From Salicibibacter cibarius (lineage in GTDB: Bacteria > Bacillota > Bacilli > Bacillales > Marinococcaceae): a stretch of DNA of 64,000 nucleotides. Position 1 is the stretch's first letter, and the number at the start of each line of letters is the position of its first letter. Shown here piece by piece: positions 18,684 through 27,417 of the stretch. Location of the stretch: NCBI RefSeq assembly GCF_016495725.1, contig NZ_CP054705.1, positions 2,852,001 to 2,916,000 on the forward strand, in the 5' to 3' direction. The notes under the pieces are model-generated. The model saw only the letters and a program-made list of their open reading frames with translations. It was not told the origin of the DNA and ran no database searches. Both the position numbers and the translations under genes were made by a program.

Positions 18684-18930
18684 CTAAATTTTTGTTAGGT
18701 AATTTCCATCTGGATAAAATGCCGATCCAATACTTGCAAATTCGTCTATGATCTCCTCTTTTTTATTTCCTGAAATTTCTTTATAAATTTGTTGAAAGGT
18801 TATTAACTCTAATTTTTCATCGTTTATATATTTTTAAATTGTCATCAGTTGTTTTACGTTTAGTTTTGCTCCAAATCCTATTCCACCATTTACTGTAATT
18901 TTTGTTTTTTGACATGATAACCAACGTTGA
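18684..18930 (-). pseudogene. Unrecognised decayed reading frame
   Basis: The minus strand from about 18930 reads TVNGGIGFGAKLNVKQLMTI, a TAA, then KYINDEKLELITFQQIYKEI and a Lys/Glu-rich stretch ending ASIGSAFYPDGNYLTKI and a stop. Only one stop interrupts some 80 codons with protein-like composition and AT-rich codon use like the catabolic operon. I do not recognise the family. It may be the tail of a gene lost when the operon's promoter-side boundary formed. The rest of 18577-19112 shows no gene. Confidence 0.4.
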
Positions 18931-19162
18931 TTAAATTACATAAACCTTTTGATTGTCATAGCTTTTCAATTTTATTGGCAAGAGTACTGCTCATGAATTT
19001 GTACCTTCACTTCTTTTGCACTTACTTCGTTATTCAACCCTTTCCGTATGTCCCGTAATAGTATAAAATTTTGTTAAAAGAAGATCGTGCTGCGTAAACA
19101 CGACCACCTCCCTTAGGTAAAATCGTATCCTTGATCTGCAATGACCTCTGTAATATTTTTTA

Positions 19163-20826
19163 GCCTGATTTATTCACAGAAATCCCAAAATGACTTGCGG
19201 ACCCTTGAATATCAGGTCATTCAGCTGAGTTAAATATTCATCCAATAAATGAAAAAAGAATCCTCTTCTGTTAGGGTTAAATTACGGCAAAATAACCACA
19301 GAAAGGATTCCTCTAATGGCTACTTTATCTCAAATAACCCTGGATTTCAATCGCAAGGTGAAGCTGTCGAATGATGGAGGTGCTCTTTCCTCGGATTCAG
19401 GAGAGGTCTTATTTAGAGAGTTCGATGAAAAACTTGGGTTCTTCCATACCTTGGATAAACACCTGCAAGACGAGAGGCTTTACCATGAACATTCGAATGA
19501 ACAGATGCTTCGCCAAAAGATTTATCAGATGATTGCCGGCTACGACGAAGATGATGCGGCGGATCAATTAACGGACGATCCTGTATTCAAACACATCATT
19601 GGAACGGATGCGTTAGCGTCTCAATCCAGTTTACCCCGATTTTTTGCACGGTTTAATACGGGATCGATCCAACAATTAAATCAAGCCAACCAAGCGCTTT
19701 TAGACAAGGTTCATCAAGTAAGAGGCTCAAAGAGCCTTATCTTTGATTTGGATTCCACGCATGCCGATACATACGGTGAACAAGAATCAACCGATTACAA
19801 TGCACATTATGGCACCGTAGGCTACCATCCTCTCGTTGCTTTCGATGGGATCACCGGTGATTTTATGAAGGCTCAACTACGCCCGGGAAACGTCTATACG
19901 TCCAACGGGGTTGTGGATTTTATGAAACCCTTGATCACCCATTACAATGAAACATTTCCGGAAACGATCCCATTTTTGCGTGGAGACAGTGGTTTTGCGG
20001 TTCCGGGGCTGTATGAGTTATGTAAAGAGGAATCCGTCTATTACGTGATTCGCTTGAAATCCAATGCCAACCTGCAACGACTGGCCGATCAACTCCATCC
20101 GGCAACGCCGCCATCTGACGTTACACAAACCGAATGTTATTATGAGGAAACTGAATATCAAGCAAAATCATGGTCCAAGCCCAGAAAAGTCATCATTCAA
20201 TCTGTGCGTCCGGCAGGCGAATTGTTTTTCACGCATGCATTCTTTGTGACAAGCCTATTCGATGCCTTCTCTCCCAAGGATATCGTCCGTTCCTACCAAA
20301 AACGTGGCACGATGGAGAATGATATCCAGGAAGCCAAAAATGGTTTTGGCCTGGATCAAATGAGCAGCCATTCGTTTCACGCTAACGAAACAAGGATGAT
20401 GTTTAGCTTATTAGCGTACAATTTCACCAACTGGCTACGTACCCTTTGTTTTCCGGAAGAACAAAAAAGCATGCAAATCCAAACCATACGAGCAAAGGTC
20501 ATCAAAGTGGCAAGCAAATTGGTGAAATCAGGACGTTCGCTTTATTTCAAATTATCTTCGAGCTTTGTCTATCAAAGCTTTTTCTGGAAGGTTCTCCAGC
20601 GCATTCAAACACTAAAACTAGAGTGACATGCGATCGCTCCTCATTTTTTTAAAAGCCATTTCAAGACCAAGGGAGACGTATGTCCAAAAAAAGGACCTTT
20701 TTCAGTAATTGCCACTGAACCTCTTTATAAGTTCAATCATCGTGCCTCATTTTTGTAAACAAAATCGAAAAATCGTTGGCTTCGATGTGCATTCACGCAT
20801 TCATTTGGAAATATGAATAATTCAGG
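19163..20826 (+). mobile_element. Complete IS1380-family insertion sequence, 1664 bp
   Basis: Bounded by imperfect terminal inverted repeats, left CCTGATTTATTCACA and right (complement) CCTGAATTATTCATA, and flanked by the 4-bp target duplication TTTA (19159-19162 and 20827-20830). Length and duplication size fit the family. It carries one intact transposase gene. Insertion is in the dead copZ paralogue. The non-coding 3' part, 20627-20826, contains no further gene. Confidence 0.9.
19316..20626 (+). CDS. IS1380-family transposase
   Basis: A full-length 436-residue DDE transposase beginning MATLSQITLDFNRKVK. The acidic triad fits FDLDSTHADTYG near 142, FLRGDSGFAVPG near 222 and KRGTMENDIQEAKNGFG near 340. 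The start has AAAGGA upstream. There is no frameshift or stop, so the element may be mobile. Confidence 0.92.
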   Translation: MATLSQITLDFNRKVKLSNDGGALSSDSGEVLFREFDEKLGFFHTLDKHLQDERLYHEHSNEQMLRQKIYQMIAGYDEDDAADQLTDDPVFKHIIGTDALASQSSLPRFFARFNTGSIQQLNQANQALLDKVHQVRGSKSLIFDLDSTHADTYGEQESTDYNAHYGTVGYHPLVAFDGITGDFMKAQLRPGNVYTSNGVVDFMKPLITHYNETFPETIPFLRGDSGFAVPGLYELCKEESVYYVIRLKSNANLQRLADQLHPATPPSDVTQTECYYEETEYQAKSWSKPRKVIIQSVRPAGELFFTHAFFVTSLFDAFSPKDIVRSYQKRGTMENDIQEAKNGFGLDQMSSHSFHANETRMMFSLLAYNFTNWLRTLCFPEEQKSMQIQTIRAKVIKVASKLVKSGRSLYFKLSSSFVYQSFFWKVLQRIQTLKLE

Positions 20827-21137
20827 TTTAAGTCTACTTTATCTGACTTAAAGGTGACGTTAACTTTTTTATCTTGCAAATCAACTTTTACCGCTTCAAA
20901 CCCATTCAATTCTCCAAAACTCCCCTCTAAAAAAGACATCCCTTGTACGTTGAGTGTTTTATTTGTTATTTAAATGACCTTCCTCATTTCCTCTTTAAAC
21001 TTACAATACCGAGGATATGTATTTTAAAGTGAAAGAAGGACATATGCATGATAGGCTAAAGATGATACTGAACTTCATAATGCTAAACAGTTATACTGGA
21101 TATATCGCAATTATCTATATTATCATAATTTTATGAA

Positions 21138-21628
21138 TTAATAATATTGGCAAGTTACTTGACCATTCGGATCAATCAAATAATGTTGTGTGGAATAGAT
21201 GGCCTCCGGATCTTCCTCGATGACGGCCGCAAATGATTCTTGTGCAAATGTTTCTATGTCTTCTTGTTCTTACCCGGTGAGAAAATGCCAACTGTCAAAA
21301 TCAGCGTTGTAATTCTCTCCATAAGACTGTAATTGTTCGGGATCATCAAAGTCCGGATCAACGGTGAACGACACGATGAGAATCTCCAATCCTTGTTCTT
21401 GAAGATCCACTTGTAAACTCGCCATATTCGGCGTCATCATATTGCACACCGTTGGACAACGTGTAAATACCATATTGGCAACCCAATAGGTCCCTTTTAA
21501 CTCTTCGTTCGTGATCGTTTCCTCATCTTGCTTCATAAAGGAAAAGTCATTCACGTATAACTCTGATTCCGATAAATCGGTGCCATCATCGGCTGCCCCT
21601 GATCCGTATAACCAACCGCAACTTTCAT
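21138..21628 (-). pseudogene. SCO1/SenC copper chaperone gene, decayed
   Basis: Sco proteins deliver copper to cytochrome oxidase. The frame keeps the copper site (FTRCPTVCNMMTPNM) and thioredoxin fold (GTYWVANMVF, LIVSFTVDPDFDDP), and the His region STQHYLIDPNGQV. It is broken in three ways. The lipoprotein signal between ATG at 21626-21628 (AGGAGG upstream) and SCGWLYGSG is deleted. Tyr is changed to stop (TAA) after WHFLTG. The C-terminus after NGQV is lost. It is the last member of the thiol-redox operon below. The fragment at 8170-8440 preserves the missing end. Confidence 0.8.
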
Positions 21629-21672
21629 CTATGATCTTCCTCCTGATCAAAGAAATCATTTTCCATCCGGCC

Positions 21673-22266
21673 CTATTCCATCGATTCCAACTGTTGCAGC
21701 ATTTGCTCGTGATTCATAGCACCCAGGGAAACATTGTGTATTCTTCCATTGGAATCAATCATAAATGTTGTCGGATATGCAATAACCTGATAGGTATCCA
21801 TGATATCAGCTTCTTCATCCATCGGCACCGGGAACGTTAATTCAAGTTCATCTATAAAGTCTGCAACCTCTCCCACATTACTTTCCGTATCTGTCATATT
21901 CACAGCCAATATGACAACATCCTCTTCATCATAAAGTTTTTGCATATCAGGCATTTCCGCCCGACACGGCGGACACCAGGTTGCCCAGAAATTAAGCATC
22001 ACGCGTTCTCCATGATAATCGGATAATTGCACCGTTTCCCCCTCCAATGTGGTCACCTCAAAATCGGGAGGGATATCCCCTGCTTCCAATCCGACTTCAT
22101 CATCTGATTCATCAATGTCTTCCACCCCCGCCGGTGGTGAAGAATCATCACCATTATTTGAAACAACGACATCTTCATCTGCTGAATCATCCGATGACAT
22201 TACAAAATCAAAGATGGCCCAGCCAAGCGCTCCGATCACAATGACAATGAGAATGCCTTTTTTCAT
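21673..22266 (-). CDS. TlpA/ResA-like membrane-anchored thioredoxin
   Basis: A 197-residue protein with one N-terminal membrane anchor (residues 4-22), an acidic low-complexity spacer (about 25-62) and an extracytoplasmic thioredoxin domain with WCPPC at 97-101 and the cis-Pro in AYPTTFMID. Such proteins reduce apocytochrome c or Sco-type partners, taking electrons from a CcdA membrane protein; two CcdA-like genes lie just upstream. The acidic spacer fits an alkaline or salty exterior. Confidence 0.88.
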   Translation of the reverse strand: MKKGILIVIVIGALGWAIFDFVMSSDDSADEDVVVSNNGDDSSPPAGVEDIDESDDEVGLEAGDIPPDFEVTTLEGETVQLSDYHGERVMLNFWATWCPPCRAEMPDMQKLYDEEDVVILAVNMTDTESNVGEVADFIDELELTFPVPMDEEADIMDTYQVIAYPTTFMIDSNGRIHNVSLGAMNHEQMLQQLESME

Positions 22267-22284
22267 TGATAAGCCCTCCTCTAG

Positions 22285-23043
22285 TTACCCAAGTTTTGAC
22301 ATCCACGTATCATCGATCAAATCAAGCAAAAATGTGGAAATAGCCGGCATCAAACCTAAGAATAGAACCAGACCCATAATAACCATAAGCGCTCCGCCAA
22401 CCTTCATAATCACCCCGCTGTGCCGCACAATCCATGTCGTTGACCCGAGGAAAAACGTTAAAATAATGAAAGGCAGTGCAAAGCCAATGACATAAAACAT
22501 TGTGTAGAATACGCCCTGTCCCGGATTGGATGCCGCAAGGAGCAAAATAGATCCAAAAATCGGCCCGATACAAGGTGTCCACCCGGCAGCAAAGCCCAAG
22601 CCGACGAAAAATGTCCCCATAAATCCGACCGGCTTTTTCTTATAGCTTAAACGTTTTTCCTTCATCAGCGTCGGGATCGTAATCCATCCGGCAACAAACA
22701 ACCCCATGAATATAATAAATATCCCGGCAATGCGTTGGATAAGCAAACCGGTATCACCGATTAATAAATTTTGCACCCATTGCCCCAAAAAGGAGGCACC
22801 GGCACCCAGGCCGATAAAGACCAGCGATACCCCCAGCAAGAAGAACAATGAATGGCTTAGTAGCTGACGGCGAATTTTCGTATCATGATCCCCTTGTAGT
22901 TCTTTGACACTAATGCCGGTAATGTAGGACATGTAGGCAGGAAAGATCGGCAATACACAAGGAGATAAGAAGGACAACGCACCTGCACCGAGCGCTAACA
23001 TCATACCGACTACCAGCATTGTTTCTGCTTCTATGGCACCCAC
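22285..23043 (-). CDS. CcdA-like thiol-disulfide transporter (1)
   Basis: A 252-residue membrane protein with six predicted helices. The redox Cys pair sits in LSPCVLPIFPAY near residue 28 and GWTPCIGPIFGS near 160, the hallmark of CcdA/DsbD membrane domains that carry reducing equivalents from cytoplasmic thioredoxin outward. The stop is 18 bp from tlpA and the start overlaps the neighbouring gene by one base. A second CcdA-like gene lies at 23729-24448. Confidence 0.88.
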   Translation of the reverse strand: MGAIEAETMLVVGMMLALGAGALSFLSPCVLPIFPAYMSYITGISVKELQGDHDTKIRRQLLSHSLFFLLGVSLVFIGLGAGASFLGQWVQNLLIGDTGLLIQRIAGIFIIFMGLFVAGWITIPTLMKEKRLSYKKKPVGFMGTFFVGLGFAAGWTPCIGPIFGSILLLAASNPGQGVFYTMFYVIGFALPFIILTFFLGSTTWIVRHSGVIMKVGGALMVIMGLVLFLGLMPAISTFLLDLIDDTWMSKLG

Positions 23044-23690
23044 TATGCATCCCTCTTTCTTTTGCTAACAAACACGATTAATAAGCACCCAATGAAAAAC
23101 AAACCGATAAACCATGGCTCAATGATATAACCAAAGACGGTTGCAAATGGTTGAACAAACGTTAACACCAGCATCCCTGCCGTCCAGCCGACTAATATCG
23201 TCATAAGCAGTCGAGGCATCGGTAAACGCCCACGCGCAGAAACGAACACGACCAACAATGTGGCCAATACAATCAAATATCCTAGAGAATATGAATGATT
23301 TCCCAAGACCAGTTGCATAAATTCATAGAAAAATGAGGCTACCAGAAATACATGTACAAACACTTCAACAAACGCGAGCACATCCAAATTTTTATAGACA
23401 GATTTATAAACAACGATAATTGCAGTGAACAGCGTTGCCAGATAGAATGCGCCGGAATTCCCGGGATAAGCGAGCACAGCCATTGGATCCTGTATGAATA
23501 AAGATGGATTCAACAAAATTTTCCCAACCCAGACAAAGATAACAAAATTAAGCAGTTGTGACGTCAACGCCTCTATATGCCTTTTCTTTTCTGCCTTTGG
23601 CCAGTCACTTAATGGATAAAAGGAAATCAACCCAACAGCAAAACATGCAATAATGATACCGATAGATACGATCGCGCTGGTAATTACCAT
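23043..23690 (-). CDS. Six-helix membrane protein of unknown function
   Basis: A 215-residue protein with about six hydrophobic helices, the charged loop PLSDWPKAEKKRHIEAL after helix 1 and a C-terminal VSKRKRDA. I do not recognise a family and see no Cys pair like that of CcdA. It lies between two ccdA-like genes in the same operon and overlaps one by a base, so a helper role in thiol-redox or cytochrome assembly is likely but inferred. Confidence 0.7.
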   Translation of the reverse strand: MVITSAIVSIGIIIACFAVGLISFYPLSDWPKAEKKRHIEALTSQLLNFVIFVWVGKILLNPSLFIQDPMAVLAYPGNSGAFYLATLFTAIIVVYKSVYKNLDVLAFVEVFVHVFLVASFFYEFMQLVLGNHSYSLGYLIVLATLLVVFVSARGRLPMPRLLMTILVGWTAGMLVLTFVQPFATVFGYIIEPWFIGLFFIGCLLIVFVSKRKRDA

Positions 23691-23728
23691 GAAGTGCTTC
23701 CTCCATTTCCTTTCATCTTAAGCAACAT

Positions 23729-24448
23729 TTATATCATCCAGGACGGGACATACTGTCCTAAATACATCGCGATTGTCTCAAAATAACCCGTAAAAAGAAG
23801 AATACCCAAGATAATCATAATAACGCCACTCCCTTTTTGAATGGCCGGTAAAAAACGATTGATGGAGCCAAGCTTCTGGAAAGATTGCGCATAAAGGAGC
23901 GAAATCCCTATAAATGGGACCCCCAGTCCCATTGAATAAGCAAAAAGCATCGTCGATCCGGTAAACATTGTCCCGGATGTGCCAGCAAGAGTGAGAATGG
24001 AACCGAGTGTGATGCCAATGCAAGGGCTCCATCCAGCCGCAAATACAAGACCAAACAGCACCGATCCGGAAAAGCCCGTAGCTTTTTTCGGAGTCTTTGC
24101 TACTCGTTTTTCGGTAAATAAGGCTCGAATGGAAATGAACCCTGTCATTTGTAATCCAAATACTGTGATGATGATGCCGCCAACTTGCATAATGGCGCTA
24201 CCGTACTGATTAAACCAAGACCCAAGCAAGGTTGAGGATAATCCCAGCAACAAGAAAATAATCGTAAAACCAAGTATAAAGCCAATACTTCGGGAAAAAA
24301 TCAATCTTCGATCCGCATTGATCGCCCCCGATGAGACATTGGCGCCGGTCAATTGAGCTAAATAAGCCGGGAGCAATGGAAAAATACATGGGGAAAAGAA
24401 CGATATAAGACCTGCCATAAAAGCAATGCCAAGCGATGCGTCATCCAT
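23729..24448 (-). CDS. CcdA-like thiol-disulfide transporter (2)
   Basis: A 239-residue six-helix membrane protein with FFSPCIFPLLPAYLAQLTG near residue 18 and GWSPCIGITLGS near 140 holding the redox Cys pair. It is distinct in sequence from the other CcdA-like protein encoded 0.7 kb away. Two CcdA-type proteins in one operon suggest separate partners, for example TlpA and the former Sco protein. Confidence 0.87.
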   Translation of the reverse strand: MDDASLGIAFMAGLISFFSPCIFPLLPAYLAQLTGANVSSGAINADRRLIFSRSIGFILGFTIIFLLLGLSSTLLGSWFNQYGSAIMQVGGIIITVFGLQMTGFISIRALFTEKRVAKTPKKATGFSGSVLFGLVFAAGWSPCIGITLGSILTLAGTSGTMFTGSTMLFAYSMGLGVPFIGISLLYAQSFQKLGSINRFLPAIQKGSGVIMIILGILLFTGYFETIAMYLGQYVPSWMI

Positions 24449-24488
24449 ATAACGAGACCCCCTTTTACAACGCTTGCGTGGCCTTCAG

Positions 24489-24704
24489 TCACGCTTCACT
24501 TTCTTTACGTTTGCTGATGAATGAAATAATCATATAGATAATCACGCCTCCTAATAAGGGTTTGGCCATCCAGAGACAAATATTAAAAAGAAGATGGAAA
24601 TAAGAAGGAACGTTATGCACGGCGGATACAATCCCTGACATACACAAAAAATGCAAGCCGACAGCAATGATAATCACAGCAATCCACCAATCCCTTCTAC
24701 TCAT
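24489..24704 (-). CDS. Small two-helix membrane protein
   Basis: A 71-residue protein with two hydrophobic helices (WWIAVIIIAVGLHFLC and a second from about residue 40) and a charged tail KRKESEA. The family is not recognised. Its start overlaps the kinase stop codon by 4 bp, so it is translated with the two-component system and may modulate it. Confidence 0.6.
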   Translation of the reverse strand: MSRRDWWIAVIIIAVGLHFLCMSGIVSAVHNVPSYFHLLFNICLWMAKPLLGGVIIYMIISFISKRKESEA

Positions 24705-26053
24705 TCTTCTCCCTCCTTTGCTTCCGGAAACCGCAGCACAAATGCCGTCCCTTTTCCAGGCTCACTTTCTACTTGAATGCTTCCATATTGAAGTTCCGTT
24801 AATTGTTTTGCGATGGCAAGTCCTAAACCTGTTCCTCCAAAATCCCGAGCTCTGGACTTTTCACCACGATAGAAACGTTCGAAAATGTAGGGAAGATCTT
24901 CAGTCGCGATCCCGCTTCCCGTATCCGTAATCTTCACTTCTATATCCTCATTTTTCAAAGATACTTCAATCCAAACATGGCCGTTCTCCGAGTAATTCAC
25001 CGCGTTTTGCAGCAAATTTGTGAAGATCTGTTCCAGGCGGAAACTGTCTGCTGCAATGAGCGGAAGGTTTTCTTCTATATCTTCGCTCAAGGATATGTTC
25101 TTTTGCTTTGCTTCGGCAGCCACCTTTGTTTTGGTACGATTGATGACATCCTCGATATGGACGAGTTCAAGGTTTAAGGGAAAATGCCCTTCTTCCATTC
25201 GGGATAATTCAAATAAATCATGGATCATGCGATTCATGCGATGTGCTTCTTCATGAATAATATCGATAAACTGTTGTTTTTCCATCTCATCCTGATAAAG
25301 CTCTTTTTTTAGTGCATCACAATATCCCTGGATATAGGAAAGTGGCGTCCGTAATTCATGGGACACGTTCGAAAAAAAAGCTTGGCGATTATTTCGGTAT
25401 CTTTTTAGTTCGCGTGCCAACTCATTCGTAGAATGGGAGAGGGAACCCAACTCATCTCTTGTTTCTACAGGTACTTCCACGTCCAGCTCGCCCCTCGTCA
25501 TTTGCTGTGCCGCTCTTTCCATCTCCTGAAGAGGATTGGAAAATTGTCTGGAGGCGATAAACGTAAAACCAAAAGCAAGAAGAAGGGCACCAATTCCTGA
25601 TAGAAACAACGCCTGTTGTATTTGAACGGTCGACTGATCCATGCGATCTGAAGGGGAAAAGATAAAGACCTCCCCTATATCATTACCTTGCACCTGTTCT
25701 CCAGCATAAATATATTCTTGCTGATCATTTGGATCTGTAAATGTTCCTACGTCATGTTCCGGGGGATGAAAACCACTGATGCCGCAATCTTCTACAACAT
25801 TTCCACTCGGATCAGTGATCATTATCTTTCGAGGTGTCTCATGATCCAACGATTGAATAAGGGGTTCTATGTCAGAGTCATCAACCACAGCAAGAATGGT
25901 TGCATAATGAGAAGCCATTTCTTCCGTATCTTCGTACAAATGGACGTCATTATAGTTGGTAAAAATCTGGATCATCACATAACCTAACGGAAGCAGGACA
26001 ATAAGGAACAAAATCATAATTGACCCGCCAAGCTTATAAAAAATCCTATTCAT
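24701..26053 (-). CDS. Sensor histidine kinase
   Basis: A 450-residue membrane kinase: helix 1 (about 11-31), an extracytoplasmic sensor region (about 32-147), helix 2 (about 148-168), HAMP (about 170-222), HisKA with phosphorylated His232 in SHELRTPLSYIQG, and HATPase_c with QNAVNYSENG, DTGSGI and GGTGLGLAI. It follows its response regulator by 3 bp. The signal is unknown; the operon suggests thiol redox state or envelope stress. It resembles the ResE/BaeS layout but lacks a visible cytoplasmic PAS domain. Confidence 0.92.
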   Translation of the reverse strand: MNRIFYKLGGSIMILFLIVLLPLGYVMIQIFTNYNDVHLYEDTEEMASHYATILAVVDDSDIEPLIQSLDHETPRKIMITDPSGNVVEDCGISGFHPPEHDVGTFTDPNDQQEYIYAGEQVQGNDIGEVFIFSPSDRMDQSTVQIQQALFLSGIGALLLAFGFTFIASRQFSNPLQEMERAAQQMTRGELDVEVPVETRDELGSLSHSTNELARELKRYRNNRQAFFSNVSHELRTPLSYIQGYCDALKKELYQDEMEKQQFIDIIHEEAHRMNRMIHDLFELSRMEEGHFPLNLELVHIEDVINRTKTKVAAEAKQKNISLSEDIEENLPLIAADSFRLEQIFTNLLQNAVNYSENGHVWIEVSLKNEDIEVKITDTGSGIATEDLPYIFERFYRGEKSRARDFGGTGLGLAIAKQLTELQYGSIQVESEPGKGTAFVLRFPEAKEGEE

Positions 26054-26056
26054 CGG

Positions 26057-26773
26057 CTATTTCCCTTCCGTTGTATTAAATGTGTACCCCACTCCCCACA
26101 CGGTCTTTATTGGGTTAAATGACAGACCTGCCTTTTTTAACTTCGTTCGGATATTTTTAATATGGGTATCAATCGTTCGAGGATCTTGCCATTCACTCTC
26201 GATTGACCAAATCTGCTCGATGACGTTCTCCCTTGTATACACCCGTTCGGGATGGTTAGCCATCAAATATAAGATCTCGAATTCCTTTGCAGTAAAGTCG
26301 ACGGCTTGTCCCGCCACTTTTACGCCGTAGCGATCCGGTTGAATAAATAATGCGCCGGCTGTGATCTCTGTCTGCCCTTCGTTTACCGGGCTAAATTTAC
26401 GTCTGAGCAATGCTTTCACACGTGCGACGAGTTCCTCCGGTGCAAATGGTTTGACGAGATAATCATCCGCCCCAAGATCCAGCCCTTTGACCCTATCTTC
26501 CACTTCTGTTTTCGCTGTGAGTATCAAAATGCCTACAGGGGACCCTGCGATACGCAGACGTTTACAAACTTCCCAGCCATCGGTCCGCGGCATCATAATA
26601 TCCAAAATGATAGCATCGTAGCTTTGATTGATTGCCATTTGTATCGCTTCCATCCCGGAACTTGCTTCATCAAGTTCATAGCCTTCCTCTGTTAAATAAA
26701 GTCCGATCAACTGTCGCATTTTTCGCTCGTCATCTACAATGAGTATACGTTCGGCCACTTTGGCTCCTCCCAT
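26057..26773 (-). CDS. OmpR/PhoB-family response regulator
   Basis: A 238-residue regulator with a receiver domain (ILIVDDERKMRQ; phospho-acceptor Asp58 in AIILDIMMPRTDGWE; Lys in LILTAKTE) and a winged-helix DNA-binding domain at about 135-235 (RTIDTHIKNIRTKLKKAG, VWGVGYTF). It is the first gene of the operon that continues into the kinase, small membrane protein, ccdA, membrane protein, ccdA, tlpA and the dead sco1. It probably controls this operon. Confidence 0.92.
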   Translation of the reverse strand: MGGAKVAERILIVDDERKMRQLIGLYLTEEGYELDEASSGMEAIQMAINQSYDAIILDIMMPRTDGWEVCKRLRIAGSPVGILILTAKTEVEDRVKGLDLGADDYLVKPFAPEELVARVKALLRRKFSPVNEGQTEITAGALFIQPDRYGVKVAGQAVDFTAKEFEILYLMANHPERVYTRENVIEQIWSIESEWQDPRTIDTHIKNIRTKLKKAGLSFNPIKTVWGVGYTFNTTEGK

Positions 26774-26872
26774 GATTGATCTATTTTCAGTCTAACGAGT
26801 AAATATGTGATTTATGTGAAGACTGTATGCTAAAAGTTTGATCATTCTTTGAAGCATACGATTTATCATTAG

Positions 26873-27155
26873 GGATTGCTGAACAACTTGCAAATATCAG
26901 CTGAAGCCGGGATGCCGCTTCCATGGCTTCGCTTTTTCGCGGACGAACGGTCAAGCCTCCTCGCGCAAAACCGGCGCCGCGGGATCTTGACGCATCCGTT
27001 TTTCCGCTGGCGTCTCGCCATTGCAGCGTCATCCCTCCGTATGTTTCCAGAAGTGCAAGGGCTTTCTGCTTTAAGGATAGATTTCCTTGCATCCAGTTTT
27101 GACAACATCACGGAAAATGCTTATGTGCCAATTTTTTTCCGTTATTCAGCAGTCC
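26873..27155. mobile_element. 283-bp MITE-like element with 10-bp target duplication
   Basis: Ends GGATTGCTGAA (26873-26883) and, on the complement, GGACTGCTGAA (27145-27155) are inverted with one mismatch. Perfect 10-bp direct repeats TTATCATTAG flank them at 26863-26872 and 27156-27165. A 9-12 bp duplication is typical of IS4-type transposases. The GC-rich interior has its own dyad, GTCAAG near 26954 and CTTGAC near 26988. Apparent open frames inside it are not convincing proteins. Confidence 0.8.
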
Positions 27156-27185
27156 TTATCATTAGAAAGCCCTCGTTGCACTTAT

Positions 27186-27221
27186 GTAGGTAAGAAAGTT
27201 GGTTTATACTTTCTTACCTAC
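27186..27221. repeat. Perfect 14-bp hairpin, copy 1 of a conserved two-locus element
   Basis: GTAGGTAAGAAAGT, an 8-nt loop, then its exact complement. The same element with surrounding GTTGCACTTATG recurs at 60797-60832, where the stem's second base pair has changed in both arms (T-A to C-G), so pairing is kept. Confidence 0.7.
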
Positions 27222-27225
27222 TAAA

Positions 27226-27265
27226 AAGAAACCCTGAAGACGGTAGAATGCCGCCTTAGGGTCAA
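27226..27265 (-). terminator. Terminator downstream of the MFS/ArsR-rhodanese operon
   Basis: On the minus strand, stem ACCCTAAGGCGG pairs with CCGTCTTCAGGGT, followed by TTCTTTTT. Confidence 0.7.
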
Positions 27266-27298
27266 CAAAATGATGTAGCCCATCATCACGCTACCTTT

Positions 27299-27388
27299 TT
27301 ACATAGCGGTGACAATCTTCCGCATAACCTTGAAAGTCTGGACACCATCCATCGTACATTCATTGCCACAAGCCTCACAGATATCCAT
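27299..27388 (-). pseudogene. Possible four-helix copper-storage (Csp/DUF326) remnant
   Basis: The minus strand encodes MDICEACGNECTMDG, preceded in frame by WELC, then runs out of frame; a neighbouring frame continues with Cys- and His-containing AEDCHRYVKR. The CxxxC spacing resembles Csp proteins (CADICEACGNEC). Only about 30 codons remain. The link is tentative but fits the copper theme of the region. Confidence 0.35.
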
Positions 27389-27417
27389 GCATAATTCCCA
27401 GCTTTAATTAGCAAAAA

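Larger units (their letters stand above)
19113..20969 (-). pseudogene. copZ paralogue, dead and split by IS1380
   Basis: The two flanks of the IS join, after removing one TTTA, into a frame aligned base for base with copZ (4991-5185). The 5' part (20827-20969) reads ITNKTLNVQGMSF then a gapped segment to VNVTFKSDKVDL; the 3' part (19113-19162) reads KNITEVIADQGYDFT and a stop. Three lesions are visible: the start codon is ATA, the CGHC metal site is deleted, and the IS is inserted. A degenerate CsoR-like box lies upstream at 21002-21024. The C-terminal EVIADQGYDF keeps the full-length CopZ ending that the intact gene lacks. Confidence 0.8.

Noticed and set aside
26787-27193. Three overlapping open frames of 80-105 codons
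   Set aside because: They lie inside the 283-bp MITE and its flanks, on both strands, and none has a ribosome site or recognisable domain.
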